DNA of 64,000 nt, from NCBI GenBank assembly GCA_019925795.1, contig CM034311.1, positions 18,358,926-18,422,925 on the forward strand, written 5' to 3'. Positions 12,159-23,813 of this stretch are shown one piece after another; position 1 is the first letter of the stretch; each line of letters starts with the position of its first letter. The notes beneath the pieces are model-generated. The model searched no databases. It worked only from the letters and a program-made list of their open reading frames with translations, and had not been told where the DNA came from. The position numbers and the translations under genes are program-made. This DNA comes from Dendrobium chrysotoxum. Taxonomy: Eukaryota > Streptophyta > Magnoliopsida > Asparagales > Orchidaceae.

Positions 12159-12399
12159 GAACATTGGGAGAAATATTAATGCATAATATTTGTCGGCAAA
12201 TTCTCCCAAGAACCACACATTTTTTATGTGCAGCTTTTGAGCAATAATAAGGACATCTCACAAAAAAAAAAAAAAGTGCAACTCTTTCATTGAATTGATT
12301 GCATAAAGCACAACTTTGATTTACCACAACACCTCTTCTCAAAAGATAAACAATAGTTAAAAAATAATAATAATAAAGGAATTACTTGATGGCTTGATC

Positions 12400-13300
12400 C
12401 AAATGGACTCATAAACTTTTGAACACCATTCAAATAGTGTAGATGAAGAATTATCTAACCTTCAGAGAAGTTTTGCTATGGAGATTGTGTGGAGGGTGTC
12501 AAGAGATGGTATGTCAAGTCCCCCTTTATCCTTAGGCAAAGAGCTGGATGCAAACATTAGTGATATTATTCCCATATGAAAAAATTATTAATAAGGCAAG
12601 AAAACTTTTTCCTAAGCCCTTTAGGAAGAAAGGCCAGCCTCAAATAATAATAAAGATGATTCGAGAGTTAAGACGATTCAGCTAAAACCTTCAAGCAAAA
12701 GAAAGTACCTTGTGTTTCCAACCACTAAGCCAACCATGAAGCTTTTTCGTAATAGTAGAGCAGATTGATTGACTAAGTCTAATTCAGGATACAGGGATGC
12801 CCAAGTAGTCCAAGGGAGAGTCTTACAGGTAGAAGCCCAAGGGATTGCAATAATGTTATCTAGATATTAGTATTATTAGTAATGTCGCTCCTATAAATGA
12901 AAGCAGACCGAACTTGATGTATCAGATTTGGAAGAAAAATCTTGATCCTATTGGTAAGCACTTTGACAATCACTTTATATGTAGCATAACACATAGATAT
13001 AGTTCTGAAGTCTGCCATCATTCTGTATTAAGGGAATTTAGGAATTAAGATTAGTTTGCTCATTGAAAGATAAAAGGAGGTCTAACAAGATATGGCTTTA
13101 TTTTTGTACATAGAGGCTCATCACCATCAACTAGAAATAAGAAATAACTAATGGCTTCATTGGAAAAATTTTAAGCAGTGCATATGGGTCCAAATTTGTT
13201 ATGTATTTCTCTAATGTGATTATGATTGTTCCTTCTTTGGATTTTTTAATATAGAAATTTCATGCCATCTTCTCCACATGTAAGCTAAGAACACTATATC
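12400..13300 (-). pseudogene. Decayed L1-type LINE reverse transcriptase
   Basis: Read on the minus strand in shifting frames, this segment gives recognisable plant LINE RT pieces. They are VKVLTNRIKIFLPNLIHQV followed by RSAFIG (about 12,880-12,985), and downstream DYLGIPVS, then KKLHGWLSGWKHKVLSFA, the usual block between the RT thumb and the zf-RVT region. Many stops and frameshifts are present. No endonuclease, ORF1 or tail was found, so it is an old truncated relic. Confidence 0.7.
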
Positions 13301-13379
13301 CTTTGTTTTATCTAACTATTCTTATATTTGGTGGTTTCAATCAGTTCCTGCTGAATATTAAAGTCACGACCAAGAAGTG

Positions 13380-15033
13380 TGTTAGATCCAATGAGTCTAG
13401 TATGTGCATTAGGATTTTGATGATTATAAATATTATTGATTGTGCTAATATAAATTTTACTTAAGTGTGCAGATTTTTGAACTAACACTTTTTGTCAAAA
13501 GAGACAGCTACTGCACAAAAGATAGTTTCAAAAAGAAGAGCTGATTGAGCCCATAATTATGAACATCAAGACCGGTAGAGATTAAGAACTCAAAATGTAA
13601 AAGATGTCAAAATTATAATTTTTTTTTTCTTTTGGAGTCTTCTTTTGTGCGTAGGATTAGATTGGCTAAACAATCATGCACACACACACACCAGAGTGGA
13701 GAATATATTAAAAATAAGAACATTCTAATGTTAATTAAAGCACTTGATTCTATCAAATCATATTGTACGACATATTATATTTATTTTGAAATTTTAGAGA
13801 AACAAGGGATATTAATTAACAAAAAATTAGATATGAAAATATAAAATAAGAAATCATATTGTACATTGTTCATCATCTTGTATGGTCCAACATTTCAAAT
13901 TAAGCGGCCATTATTTGATCTTTTCAAAAATAGATAAATTTAAAATTACCATAATCATATTGTGAACAAATTTGTACCGTATGACTTTTACATACTATTT
14001 TAATATTTACATATTTTAGTTCTAAGATCAATGAATGAAATCAAAGTTGATTTTGTATTGTGTGATCCAATTCGCAAACAAAGAGCCAGTCTGGCCTTAC
14101 GCTATTTGGACTTGATGAACATGATCTAATTGTACTATACGAATTAAAATTGTATAGTCAGAACAAATATAAAGCAAAGTAGGGTTTTAACTAGAATTGT
14201 ACGATCGATGAACCGTATTATATGATCTGCCTGTGAAAATTATTAAATTTTATATTTTAGGATTTCTTTGAGAGCATTCTTATAAAAAAGGATATCTTTA
14301 GAAACCCTAAGAGCTTTTTAACTAGTATTGTTAATTTTTCTTTGAGAGACATGTTTTTGGAGAGAGATTGGAAAGACTCGTGGGAGGGATCAAAAGTGTG
14401 AGGTGATGAGGGATTCATCGTGGTTGTCAAGGCCAAATCTAATTATTAAATTTTCTCTTTTTGATCGAGAAAGCTCTTAGAGAAGAGCCAGAGAAGACTT
14501 AGTGTTAAGACTTAAACTAGGCTTCGTAGATCTAGCGGGAGGCTAGGGAGAAGTGGCTTCTCGAGGAGAGAAGAGGTTTGGGTGTCTCTATTACTTGTGA
14601 AGGAGAGCGACTTCTCCTCCTTCCAGGAAGCAGGAGTGTGGTAGTGAAATTCTTGAATAGAAGCTCAGGGAGTGGATGTAAGTCAAGTGACTAAATCCTA
14701 AATTCGATTTGCATTTTCTTACTTTAATTTTATTTTCTTGCAATTTATTTTGTACAATCCTTTAGTCATATGCAGTAATTATGGAGTATTATTTGAGATC
14801 TAGTTACAAATATAATATTTCTACAGTAATCATGTTTTGATAAACAAAATAAAATAAAATAAAATAAATCTTTTCTAACTTTACAAGTTTAATATGAAAT
14901 TTTTTTTCTTTGATTATTGTTCTTACTTTAGTTTGTTAGAAAAATTTATATCGACGTTACTTTCAAATTTTCTTAAGATACCAATTCACCCCCAACCCGT
15001 TAGGTGTTATATAGTTTAGATGTGTTCACATCA
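13380..15033 (+). mobile_element. Ty1/copia-type LTR, probably solo
   Basis: The start TGTTAGATCCAATGAGTCTA and the following GTGCATTAGGATTTTGATGAT are typical of SIRE/Maximus-type copia LTRs. Internally there is a GGAGTGGATGTAAG stretch before a T-rich region. The right end has ATTCACCCCCAACCCGTTAGGTG, as seen near the 3' end of such LTRs. No gag-pol lies beside it and I could not fix a matching 5-bp target duplication, so boundaries are approximate. Confidence 0.55.
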
Positions 15034-15249
15034 AATCATTTTTAGAGAGTCTTATCAAGAGGATTAGATTCCAGACTAGCAAAAATAGACAATTGATATT
15101 CCAAATGTAATGATTGCCAGTATAATAATTCAAAAAAATCATAATAAGTTGATTTTAAGTTAATGAAAATTCATATTTCAATGTTAATCATGTTTTATGT
15201 CGATTTTCTAAGTCTTGTATGTGTTCAATTGGAAATAGAATAAAATAAT

Positions 15250-15523
15250 ATGTCTGAAAAAGATTCTCTAGAGCATTGCAGCGCTATGGTGGAGCTCTCT
15301 ATTTTTAGTAGAAAATAAGAATTTTAAAGGACAATGTGGTGCTACTATAGGGTAGAACATTGCAGTGTTGTGGTTCAGGTGGGGTGATGCTGCGGTGATG
15401 AGTTGGGCACAACAACATTGAGCTCATTATTTCTGGGATTAAAGTAATGGATAGTGGGGTAGCACTATGGTGACTATGGTGCTGGGGATCAAAGCATCGC
15501 AGTACTAGGTCAAAAATCATGTT

Positions 15524-15567
<44 letters not shown>
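15250..15567 (-). mobile_element. LTR-like GC island with adjacent (TA)n
   Basis: A non-coding stretch of repeated GCAGCGCTATGG / GCACTATGGTG-type motifs, followed by a (TA)n run at 15,534-15,567. It resembles the islands at 10.57 kb and 57.0 kb in composition and in lying beside a TATA run. A retrotransposon LTR origin is inferred from that resemblance. Confidence 0.3.
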
Positions 15568-15568
<1 letters not shown>

Positions 15569-16545
15569 GGCTGTGGAGCCATTTTTGTCAGTCAGACTAG
15601 CTGACAAAATTATTTGTCTCGAGTTAGGCTACCTTTATCTACTTAAGTTTTCAATTTAGGTATTTTTTTTTGTTAGAATTTGAGGAAAATAAATAAATTT
15701 AGAAAGTTTGAATTATTTTTTTACTATGTAGCTTTTAATATGTTATAGTACATGACATTCTGGTCACATTGACAAGAAAAATATAAAATTTCATCATGTA
15801 ATTTATTTTGCACTCTATTTTGAGTATTTATTTTAAAAATGTAGGCATTCATATAAATTGATATAGAACAAGATATATTTCAAAATGATGTTGTGGATGT
15901 TGTACATATATAATTTTATATTTATTATTTTAAAATATATATATCAAATGACTCTATGTAAATTGCCAATTTTATTGAAAATATAGAGATTTTGTATTCT
16001 TGTATCATGTTGAATATTTTGCACATACATGTTAGAAATGTTGGTAATTACATGTTATATATACGTTCTAGTAATGGGAAATGTGAATGGTTAAGGAAGG
16101 ATCAGGTGATGTATGTGGTGGCTGTTGTATGTTATGTGCAATATAAGTGGAGTTATAAGGCTCAATACACACATGTGTTATTTTTACCTGTGCATATGAT
16201 ACTCTTGAACAAGTGTAATAAGATCAAGTGGAAGTAGAGTTATATGAGGAATTTGGCTAATGTAATCAAGTGAAAGTATAAATGGAAGTGAAGGTATAAG
16301 GAGGATTCAGGGAAATGCAGAATGTGAATAACGTTCTGATTTACATATTGAAAATTATGTTTCATTTCTCGTTATATTTTGATTTAGCTATTAAATTATC
16401 ATGGTTATGTATAAGTGATGTGTATGTGATGACTTGTGACAAGTTTCTAATGTTTATTTATATGTTGAATACAAGTAATACAAGTTCATTATTGAAAATC
16501 ATATTATTATGGGAAAATAGACAATATTGTTACAATACTTATAGT
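15568..16545. other. AT-rich intergenic DNA
   Basis: ORFs of about 80 codons on the plus strand (15,992-16,237 and 16,315-16,548) have no recognisable domain and read as chance translations of AT-rich DNA. Nothing else is seen. Confidence 0.45.
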
Positions 16546-17551
16546 TAGGGCTATAAATGAAACGAGCGTTTGATGAGCTGCTCGTGGCTCAGCTCAATAA
16601 GAGCTCATTTTTGTTTGTTTGATAAGTTAAACGAATGAGCTTAAACACTTTTGATAAATACTCGATAGTCAAATAAATAAGCTTGAATAACTTATTGTTT
16701 GATTTATTTATGTTCACAAACAGTATCGTTTAAAGCTCGTGAATATGCTCGTTAAGAAGCTCTATTAAGGCTCGTGTTCAAGGCTCATTTAAAGCTCTAT
16801 TATAGATTGATTATGCCTTATTTAATTAAAAATAAATATTATACCTTATTTGACTAATAATGTGATTAAGACTCACCTTATTTAACTAATTTTTAAAAAT
16901 AATATAAAAAATTCCCATTTTTTAACATCCCGAAGGACCTGCCCACCTCTCTCTCTCTCTCTCTCCTCTTCCCATTTTTCATTCTCCCACCAGCCTACTA
17001 AAAAAATCTCGCCTGCCTCTCTCTCTCTCTCTCTCTCACCTTCTATGTGGCATCAACAAAACGCAAAAAAAAAAGGTGGGATGTTTAGTCCCACACCACC
17101 TGGATTGCTTTGATTTTGTTCTATAAAATAAAAAAACAAGTGAAGAGCATTGTTATGCGTTGGGTATGAGCATAGATGGATTGGCTTTATTGTAGTTGAT
17201 ATTTTTCTATTTTAGGTATTTTATTTTATCTAAACGAGCTGAACAAATGAGTGGCTCTGGATTGCTTAACTGCTTAACGAGCAGCTCGATAAGCCTAAAT
17301 AATTGAGCTAAATGAACGAGTGCTCCGGACTTCTTAATGAGCAGCTTGATAAGCCTAAATAATTGAGCTCAAACGTGAACACAAGCTGAGCTTGAGCAGG
17401 GGCTTTCCAAACGAGCTCAAGCTTAAAAAAAAAAAAAAAAAAGGCCAGAAAAGCTTGATTCTCATCGAGCCGAGCTCGAACAGGTCTTGGCAAATGAGCT
17501 TGAACTCAAACATACTGAAGCTCGACTCGGCTCAGCTCATTTACAGCCCTA
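16546..17551. mobile_element. Non-autonomous hAT element, 1,006 bp, complete
   Basis: The ends TAGGGCTATAAATGA and TCATTTACAGCCCTA are inverted repeats. An exact 8-bp target duplication, CTTATAGT, lies at 16,538-16,545 and 17,552-17,559. The interior is full of short GAGCTC/GCTCGT motifs repeated in both orientations, plus two CT microsatellites (about 16,948-16,966 and 17,016-17,036). No transposase ORF is present. Confidence 0.92.
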
Positions 17552-17699
17552 CTTATAGTGGAATATACAATCCCTATTTATATTATGTTAAAGTATTGCA
17601 TATTTTATTTTAATATAAATTATTGAATTATTTAGTTGGTTTTGTGTAGTCGGTTGAATGTAAGTGCTCACTATTCTATTCACATATCACAGCCCCTGG

Positions 17700-18560
17700 G
17701 GTAAGGCCCCAGCTGAGTAGATAAGGGGTTGATAAGGGATAATCTAAATGGTAGTTCCTCCCACTCGTAGAGGCCTTGTTTAGTTTTAAAGGCTGTCTTC
17801 TAGTTGCCCCTGGGGTGAATTCTAATTTGATGATAGCCACTGCGAAGGTCTAATTTGAAGAAAGTAAAAGTGACTGATAGTTTTTCTAGCAGTTCATCCA
17901 CATGTAGCATAGGAAAATGAAATTTAATGGTTATTTTATTAATAGCTCTGTTGTCTACATACATATGCCAACTTCCATCCTTCTTTGTAACAAGCAATGC
18001 TGGAACTGTGCAAGGGCTAAGGCTTGGTTGGATTAATTATTTTTTGAGCTATTCATCTACTATTTATTGCAATATTGTATACTCTTTGGGGCTCATTTTA
18101 TAGTGTGGGAGGTTGGGTAGAGCAGCCCCAAAATGAAATCAATTTGATGCTGAAGAGCTCTTAGTTGTGGTAAGGAAGCATGAAGTGATCTGGGTCCAAT
18201 ATTAAAAAACTACTCTAGTAGAGATAATATTTTAGTTGGGAGTGAAGTATTTGGGCTACAAAGAAGGCATTCTTTGAGAACCAAAGCCAACAAGGTGGAC
18301 ATTTCTTTTCTGGGCTTCAACAAAGAGGCACCCGAGACTATGTGCATGATAGCTTTGCTCTTTGAATATCTATTTTATTCTCATTAGCATTAGGTAGTAG
18401 TCATAAACATTTGTCCCTCCATTCAAATGAGTAGAGATTAGATCTAAAATCATATGTAGCACTGGCATCGAACTGCCAAGGTCTTCCAAGAATAAGATGC
18501 CAGACATCCATATCAAGTACATCACATAAAACCCCACACACATATTATTTTCCAATTGAG
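17700..18560 (-). pseudogene. Ty3/gypsy pol relic (protease-RT region)
   Basis: On the minus strand, 17,997-17,800 translates as gypsy RT: LVTKKDGSWHMYVDNRAINK, then FPMLHVDELLEKL, then FKLDLRSGYHQIRIHPRGN. The match continues past a stop as KTAFKTKQGLYEWEELPF. Upstream (18,555-18,370), CDVLDMDVWHLILGRPW-like sequence marks the protease-RT linker. Several stops and frameshifts break it. The YxDD catalytic block, RNase H and integrase were not found, so the copy is truncated after the RT fingers. Confidence 0.8.
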
Positions 18561-18599
18561 AAAGTTACTCGACACATCTCAGTAACTATTATTTCCATT

Positions 18600-19124
18600 C
18601 CTCTTTTTTTTTTTACAGCAAGTCCTACATGTGTGCTTAGTGGACCACCACCTTAGGAGCAGAGTTACCAACAATAAATTATTTTTGAAATCTTATATTT
18701 GAGGATTGGATAATTTTCTTTTGGCTTGTATCAGAAATATTATTATTTGTATGTATTCATTATTTGCATTTTATTAATGAATTGACATTTAATTCACTTC
18801 CTTTGTTAAATCTCTCTCTCTCTCTCTCTATATATATATACTCTGTTGTATCTTTTATATATGCATGTTTCTCTTTGTAAATACAAATAGGTCTTCATAT
18901 CCTTTCATCACGTCTCGTGTTGCCGGGGTGTACTGCTTTTTTGACCTAGGGTGTGACACTATGGTCGTCGTTTCTGGTCCTGCGTTAGTTGCTTTCTTCC
19001 AATTTCGTGAGCTCTAGGTTTTGATACCAATTCTAATGTGGTAGTCGACGGAGCAAGGTGAACAGAACAAGCTAAACGTAATAAGAAGAATAAGAAAAAT
19101 AGGGTTTATAAGCTGAAAGTTGTG
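18600..19124. other. Intergenic DNA with TC/TA microsatellite
   Basis: A (TC)n(TA)n microsatellite lies at about 18,810-18,840. The rest shows no gene. A TGTGACAC motif at 18,951 resembles an LTR end but has no partner. Confidence 0.4.
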
Positions 19125-19860
19125 TATTATCTTGGGGGTTTTATATACATAACACCTAAAACTATTATTTTTATATTTATAACACCTAAACTATAATATT
19201 TACTTATATACACCCTAAATAACATTTCACTCATCACAAATACTACTATGTTACATTTCGTCGAAGTCCCACCCTGTTGTCAGCCCGATTTTTTTCCCGC
19301 GTGAAAGCTTCTCCGATGACCTGTGCCTTTCTCTACTCATCTCGTGTGAACAGCCACACTAAGGAGGCCTCCCCTCGCCTATTCTTTGCTCATCTTCGAG
19401 GACTCAATCTGGCTATTTCTCAAGATCCATCTCGCTGATAGGCCACGTCTTCTCCAAAAAAAAGGCAGTCAAAACTCCTACGAAGCTGCCATCGCCTCTT
19501 CCTCTTCTTCCATCTTCTCCCACTCCCCATTCTCCATTGTCAAGTTCTTCGATCATCACATCCACCGCTCAGCATCTCTCACCTGTTTCAACTTCTTCAG
19601 ATCATCACATCGTTCTTCTTCATCACCGTCGAATCATCTCAATGTGCGACGGTTGGTGAGGACTAATTCTTTGGTTCAGATAGGAACTGTGGAGGGAGAT
19701 GAAGACGAAGATGAGCCCGCCAAGAGGAGAAAAGAGAAGAAGCTCAAGCTCAAGTTACACCTCTCTCACACCGATGCCAATTGTTACGATGCAGCCTGTG
19801 TCGCATTCGAATCGAGTGGGGCTGCAACCAACAAGCGGAAGACGGACATTGTGGCGAAGG

Positions 19861-20600
19861 TAGGGGCGTTAATATTTGACACAACTTGAAAACCAGACCT
19901 AAACTGACCCAAAAATTTTTGGGTCAACCCGATTTTTAAAACGGGTCAGTTTGTCATAGGGTCAGCTTCGGGTTTAACAACTGACCCGTTTTAAAAATCA
20001 GGTTGGGTTCCGGTTGACCCGGAAACCCGAGAATGACCCGTTCCCGTCAAGCAGCTACTCCGGGTCCACCATCGTGGTCTCCCGCGGGACAGGAATCTAT
20101 GCGAGGTTTGAACGGCCACTGGAAGAGATCTACAACATGCAACAGTGCGAGTTGAGCGGGGGCTGTCTAAGGAACGACTGGTGGAGCTGGGCGTGGGCCG
20201 GTGGTCAACATAGAAGACTGGAAATTGCCAATTTCCATGGGATTGGCACGTCGATCAGCAGGTCTACGTCATCTCCGGTGAGGTTCGAGGGTGCCTGTGG
20301 GAGCCAAGTCCAATGAACGCTACATGTGCTTCAATGCTGGGGATCTCGTCAGCTACCCTAAATGGTTAGAGGCCGACCACTTCTTCGATGTACCCTAGTG
20401 TTCTAGCTCGAGTGACTCAACCCAGTAAAATCCGGGTGATCATGCCGGGTTGGGTCAACCTAGCAACCTGACGGGTCGGGTCCGAGTTCAAAATTTGAGC
20501 CGTTTATAAAATCGGATCGGGTTAGGGTCAACCGGTTCAAACCTAGGTCCGTTCCGGGTTCGACCTGAACTCGACCCGAAACCCGATTTTGACACCCCTA
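19861..20600. mobile_element. hAT-like element carrying a cupin gene fragment
   Basis: The termini TAGGGGCGTTAATATTTGAC and (reverse complement of the right end) TAGGGGTGTCAAAATCGGGT are imperfect inverted repeats. They are flanked by GGCGAAGG at 19,853-19,860 and GACGAAGG at 20,601-20,608 (7 of 8). Subterminal regions are full of GGGTCAACCCGA-type short inverted motifs. The centre (about 20,055-20,400) is unrelated coding-like sequence, described separately. It sits inside the MULE interior. Confidence 0.8.
20095..20398 (+). pseudogene. Captured cupin_3-type gene fragment
   Basis: One frame reads ERGLSKERLVELGVGRW, then after a stop KTGNCQFPWDWHVDQQVYV, ISGEVRVVPVGAKSNERYMC, FNAGDLVSYPKWLEADHFFD and a stop. 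The order (ELGVxxW, QVYVISGEVRV, AGDLVxYPKWLEA) is that of plant RmlC-like cupins of the DUF861/cupin_3 group. An in-frame TAG replaces an expected Trp after GRWST, and the 5' part is in other frames. It is a fragment inside a transposon and is unlikely to be functional. Confidence 0.65.
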
Positions 20601-20802
20601 GACGAAGGGCACGAGAAAGGCATTGGTTGGGGTGGGATTTAAATGGTAGTTAACAAAAGTTGTATTTTAGATGAATGGAATGATATTTAGGTGGTAGAAA
20701 AATAAATAATACAATTTAAGTGTTAGATATGTAATTACAATAATTTTAGAAACTATGTACATAAAAACTCCTATTTTCTTCTATATTTGTTTCTCTTCCG
20801 GC

Positions 20803-20806
<4 letters not shown>

Positions 20807-20836
<30 letters not shown>
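20807..20836. repeat. (TA)n microsatellite
   Basis: An uninterrupted TA run of about 30 bp between the MULE and the GDSL pseudogene. Confidence 0.9.
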
Positions 20837-20838
<2 letters not shown>

Positions 20839-20964
20839 TGCTCCATAACAACCTTTCTATAAAGGAGTAGGAAACAAATAAGCATCTTTTGTACTATGGT
20901 AACAGAAAAGGGGAAGATGTAACAGAAAGTAAGTGTAGTATAGCCTCCAGGTTGGTAAGATAGT

Positions 20965-21439
20965 CCCGTGCTCTGCATCAAGAATCCTTCACCAATAAAG
21001 GCTGGGGCGCAGTCCTCATCGGCGTGGTCGCCCATTTCCCTCGCAAGGCAGATGTGGTGTTGCGAGGTGGACGGTGTGTACCAAAGATGGGCGTTGAAGT
21101 TGGGGCGCGAGCGTTGGACGGTGTGTACATCGACGGACAGTGGCCGCTGGCTTTGACGACATTCTTCGGGGCCAGCGATGCTTTAATCCTCGACTGGAGC
21201 AGCCGATTCCATCATGTGTCTCTGAATGAGTATCAATGCAATATCGGATCTATTACCTTCTTCTTCAAAGCGCGCTGGCCGACAATTGTCATTGTGCTCA
21301 TCACAACGCCACCGATTGATGAAGATAGGCGTCTGAGGAAGGAATCCTTTGGTGATGACCCATCCTGTTTGCCTGAGAGAACCAATGACAGTGCTGATTC
21401 TAATGGATTTCTCATTTATTTCCCTATAGGAGCAGTTTA
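20965..21439 (+). pseudogene. GDSL/SGNH esterase pseudogene (CPRD49-like)
   Basis: The plus frame reads ALHQESFTNKGWGAVL, then FPRKADVVLRG, LTTFFGASDA, HVSLNEYQCNI and IVIVLITTPPIDEDR, then CLPERTND. This is the block order of plant GDSL esterases of the isoamyl acetate-hydrolysing/CPRD49 type. The block I GDSI serine region is missing, and block III GxND reads GASD, so two catalytic features are lost. The family usually has about 240 residues; only about 135 are recognisable. After ERTND the frame runs into non-homologous sequence up to TAG-GAGCAG at 21,427, which may be retained intron. It probably decayed from a genomic (not retrocopied) fragment. Confidence 0.7.
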
Positions 21440-21499
21440 ATCGAGAAGGCAGAGATCTTTCAATGTAGCTAGAGAAAAACCTGTATCGGCACATACCGA

Positions 21500-22750
21500 T
21501 GCTATTAGATCACAGAGTTCTCCACTTTTAGCCATTTACTGTAGCTGCGGGCTCGTCATCCTTGCCTCTCGATTAATTAATAATGATCCATATTGCAATA
21601 TGTACCTGGAGACAAGCCTATGATTGTTGCTCAGTACAAGGAGAATGCGGGCCGAACAGAGCACCAAGAAGTGGATATTGACAGCAGATCTTGAAGATGT
21701 TGTTCAGTCGATGGAGCAAGCAATTTTGGCCAATAAATAAAACCATAAACCTGAAACTTTTGAGAAGTCGGAGCTTCTGAAGGTCATCGTCGGGTAAGAA
21801 GAGGAATAAAGCATTCAGTGCTGGGAAGAGTCCAGCTATGGAATGGCGGTGATTCTAATGATTGGAAGGATTCAATTGACGAGTGAGCTCGTTATGATCT
21901 TTCACAAAATAAGGTACAACTCTTTTCATCTTTATCAGGTTTTTAATTAAGGTAAGCATTGTTTTGGTATAAGAAAATCCTACAAAAACATATAATGTAT
22001 GATCAGAGTTTATCAATTAAAAAAAATTTTAAAAATTAATTTTTCAAATTGAAATTCAAATATGTTGAAATGCATTTATAGTCAAGTTCTTTTAAATGAA
22101 AATTTATTTTTAGATTGGTCAATTTAGTTAAGATCATTATTAATATAAAATTTATTCCAATCCTAAATTTTCATATTCATAATTCTCATTTAGGAAAAAA
22201 AAATCATTAAGATCTTCATTTATAACCTCTCTTTTGAATTTTTCTACCATTTCACATTTAAAGGCATCATAAATTACAAACTTATGAAAATATAAAAAAA
22301 TATATGCATTTTAAATAAAGTTTGTTCACTGATTTTATTTTTCAGAAAATTAAATACTACAAATTGCATTTACATTGCATTATCAATTGCTTGAATTCAT
22401 GTTCTCTTTGTGATAATTGCGAGGGACATCGGTGTGCATATTACGCATGCGACACTGACACTTCTAGATTTTAAGTGAGATTCCTCCCTCGACTTGATCA
22501 TTTGTGACTAATTCTATTATACAGGTAAACCCTTTATCTTATGTTTAGATAAAATTACTAATTCATAATAAAAAATTTATCAAATGGCTTGCTAATCATT
22601 CGAAATATAATTGCTAATTCATCAGGATTTGGGTTCAACAAAAAGCTAAAGACTTCATCTTGAAGCAGGACAAGAACTCTTAAATACTGTAAGATGAGAA
22701 TGTTTAATATTTTGATATTTCACTAATATCACTACACATAAACAGTAAAT
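21500..22750. other. Intergenic DNA, possible further gene debris
   Basis: 21,600-21,860 is less AT-rich and has short coding-looking stretches (for example TADLEDVVQSMEQAILANK), but I cannot assign a family. 21,950-22,750 is AT-rich without recognisable content. Confidence 0.35.
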
Positions 22751-22752
22751 CC

Positions 22753-22971
22753 AAAATAGATTGATATGAATCTTACAATTTCACCATGATGCAAGAAAAT
22801 TGGGAGTTAACAAAAAAATTGTGAGCAAGGCCATAAGGTCTGCCTTAGGCACCTCAATGCTGTGAAGAGAAGCACAGCTTAAAGGAAATTTGATTGTAGA
22901 CATTTCAACAAATAACTAAGATGCAATCCCAAAGGAGAACATTGATGAACATTTTGTAAATGACTGCAATT
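22753..22971. repeat. Direct repeat, copy 1
   Basis: About 220 bp, repeated in direct orientation at 23,814-24,031. Both contain CATGATGCAAGAAAATT, GGAGTTAACAAAA, ATTGTAGACATTTCAACAAA and AACATTGATGAA in the same order. Identity is high outside a few indels. The nature of the unit is unknown. Confidence 0.75.
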
Positions 22972-23813
22972 TCCTCAGAAATAATAAGAGAATGAACAAA
23001 AACAATTGCAGAATAAGCAGGAAAGGAAGCTATTATTTCATATATATTCACTAAAACCCAACCAGTTATGATTGATACGTTTAAGAAAGAGAAGCGAATG
23101 TAATTAAGGATAAATGGGCCGACATATAGCTTTCAGAAAAATAAAGAGGAAAAATATATACACAAAACTTGCCTCTCCAGACATCTTCAAGAAGTTGGAA
23201 ATATTGATAAAACAAATAATTGGACTATGAGAAGAGGAATGACTCGTGTGGCTAAGGAAATTGCAATAGCAAGCTGATTTTATAACTTTTCATATTTTGA
23301 TAAACTATATTCATATTTAGCAAATATGAACACTGATCATATCCTATCGTTTGAATCAAAGAGGACATCGTAGGAGTCTGTTGACAAAGCTTAATCATAA
23401 AGCTATTGTAGAAATTAGCTTTCAATTCCCTTGTATAGAGAGAATTTTTTTTAAAGCAACAAAAAAATAGTGGCCAAATAAAATTTATTATTGCAATTTG
23501 ATAAGCAAAACAATAAGAAATGTCCAAAACGAGTGAAATTATTCTGTGTGAATACGGACGCTGTTCGGAGGAGAATCAGAATGCGCCATGTCACTCGTTT
23601 GCTATGTATCGCGGCTGTGTAACGGGTGATATTACGCTTTCTGATTCAACAAAACTATATAATATGAGCTGTGCCATCGAAAGGGCCTATGACATATAGT
23701 GCTTGTCATACACAATAGTCATTGCCCTTGCCTCGTCAGTCGTCAATAAAATTTATGGGCATCATCATTTTTTTGATTTTGTATTAAGAGGTTTCAGCAA
23801 AATGTTTTACACT

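Larger units (their letters stand above)
19386..20648 (+). pseudogene. Captured Lys-rich ORF, interrupted by transposon
   Basis: An ORF of about 158 codons up to the hAT insertion at 19,861. It is Ser/His-rich at the N terminus, then has an acidic block (GDEDEDEPAKR) and a basic block (KRRKEKKLKLKLHLS). Removing the 740-bp insertion and one target copy lets the frame continue briefly as GTRKALVGVGFKW and stop inside the right TIR at about 20,648. I do not recognise the family. GC content is higher than in the surroundings, consistent with captured coding DNA. It is probably not functional. Confidence 0.5.
19134..20771. mobile_element. Pack-MULE-like element with gene-derived interior
   Basis: The two ends are long inverted repeats of about 141 bp (19,134-19,274 and 20,631-20,771). 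They start GGGGGTTTTATATACATA and GGAGTTTTTATGTACATA, at roughly 70% identity by eye. They are flanked by a 9-bp near-duplication: TATTATCTT at 19,125-19,133 and TATTTTCTT at 20,772-20,780. Long TIRs plus a 9-bp duplication define Mutator-like elements. The interior carries no transposase. It carries a gene-like ORF (19,386 onward) interrupted by a second transposon at 19,861-20,600, so it is a Pack-MULE candidate. Confidence 0.75.

Noticed and set aside
15992..16548. Two plus-strand ORFs of about 80 codons as a small gene
   Set aside because: No recognisable motif, codon usage follows the AT-rich background, and no splice or promoter context.
17700..18560. Endogenous pararetrovirus origin for the RT relic
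   Set aside because: The protease-RT linker and RT blocks match Ty3/gypsy elements, and no movement-protein or coat-protein region is present.
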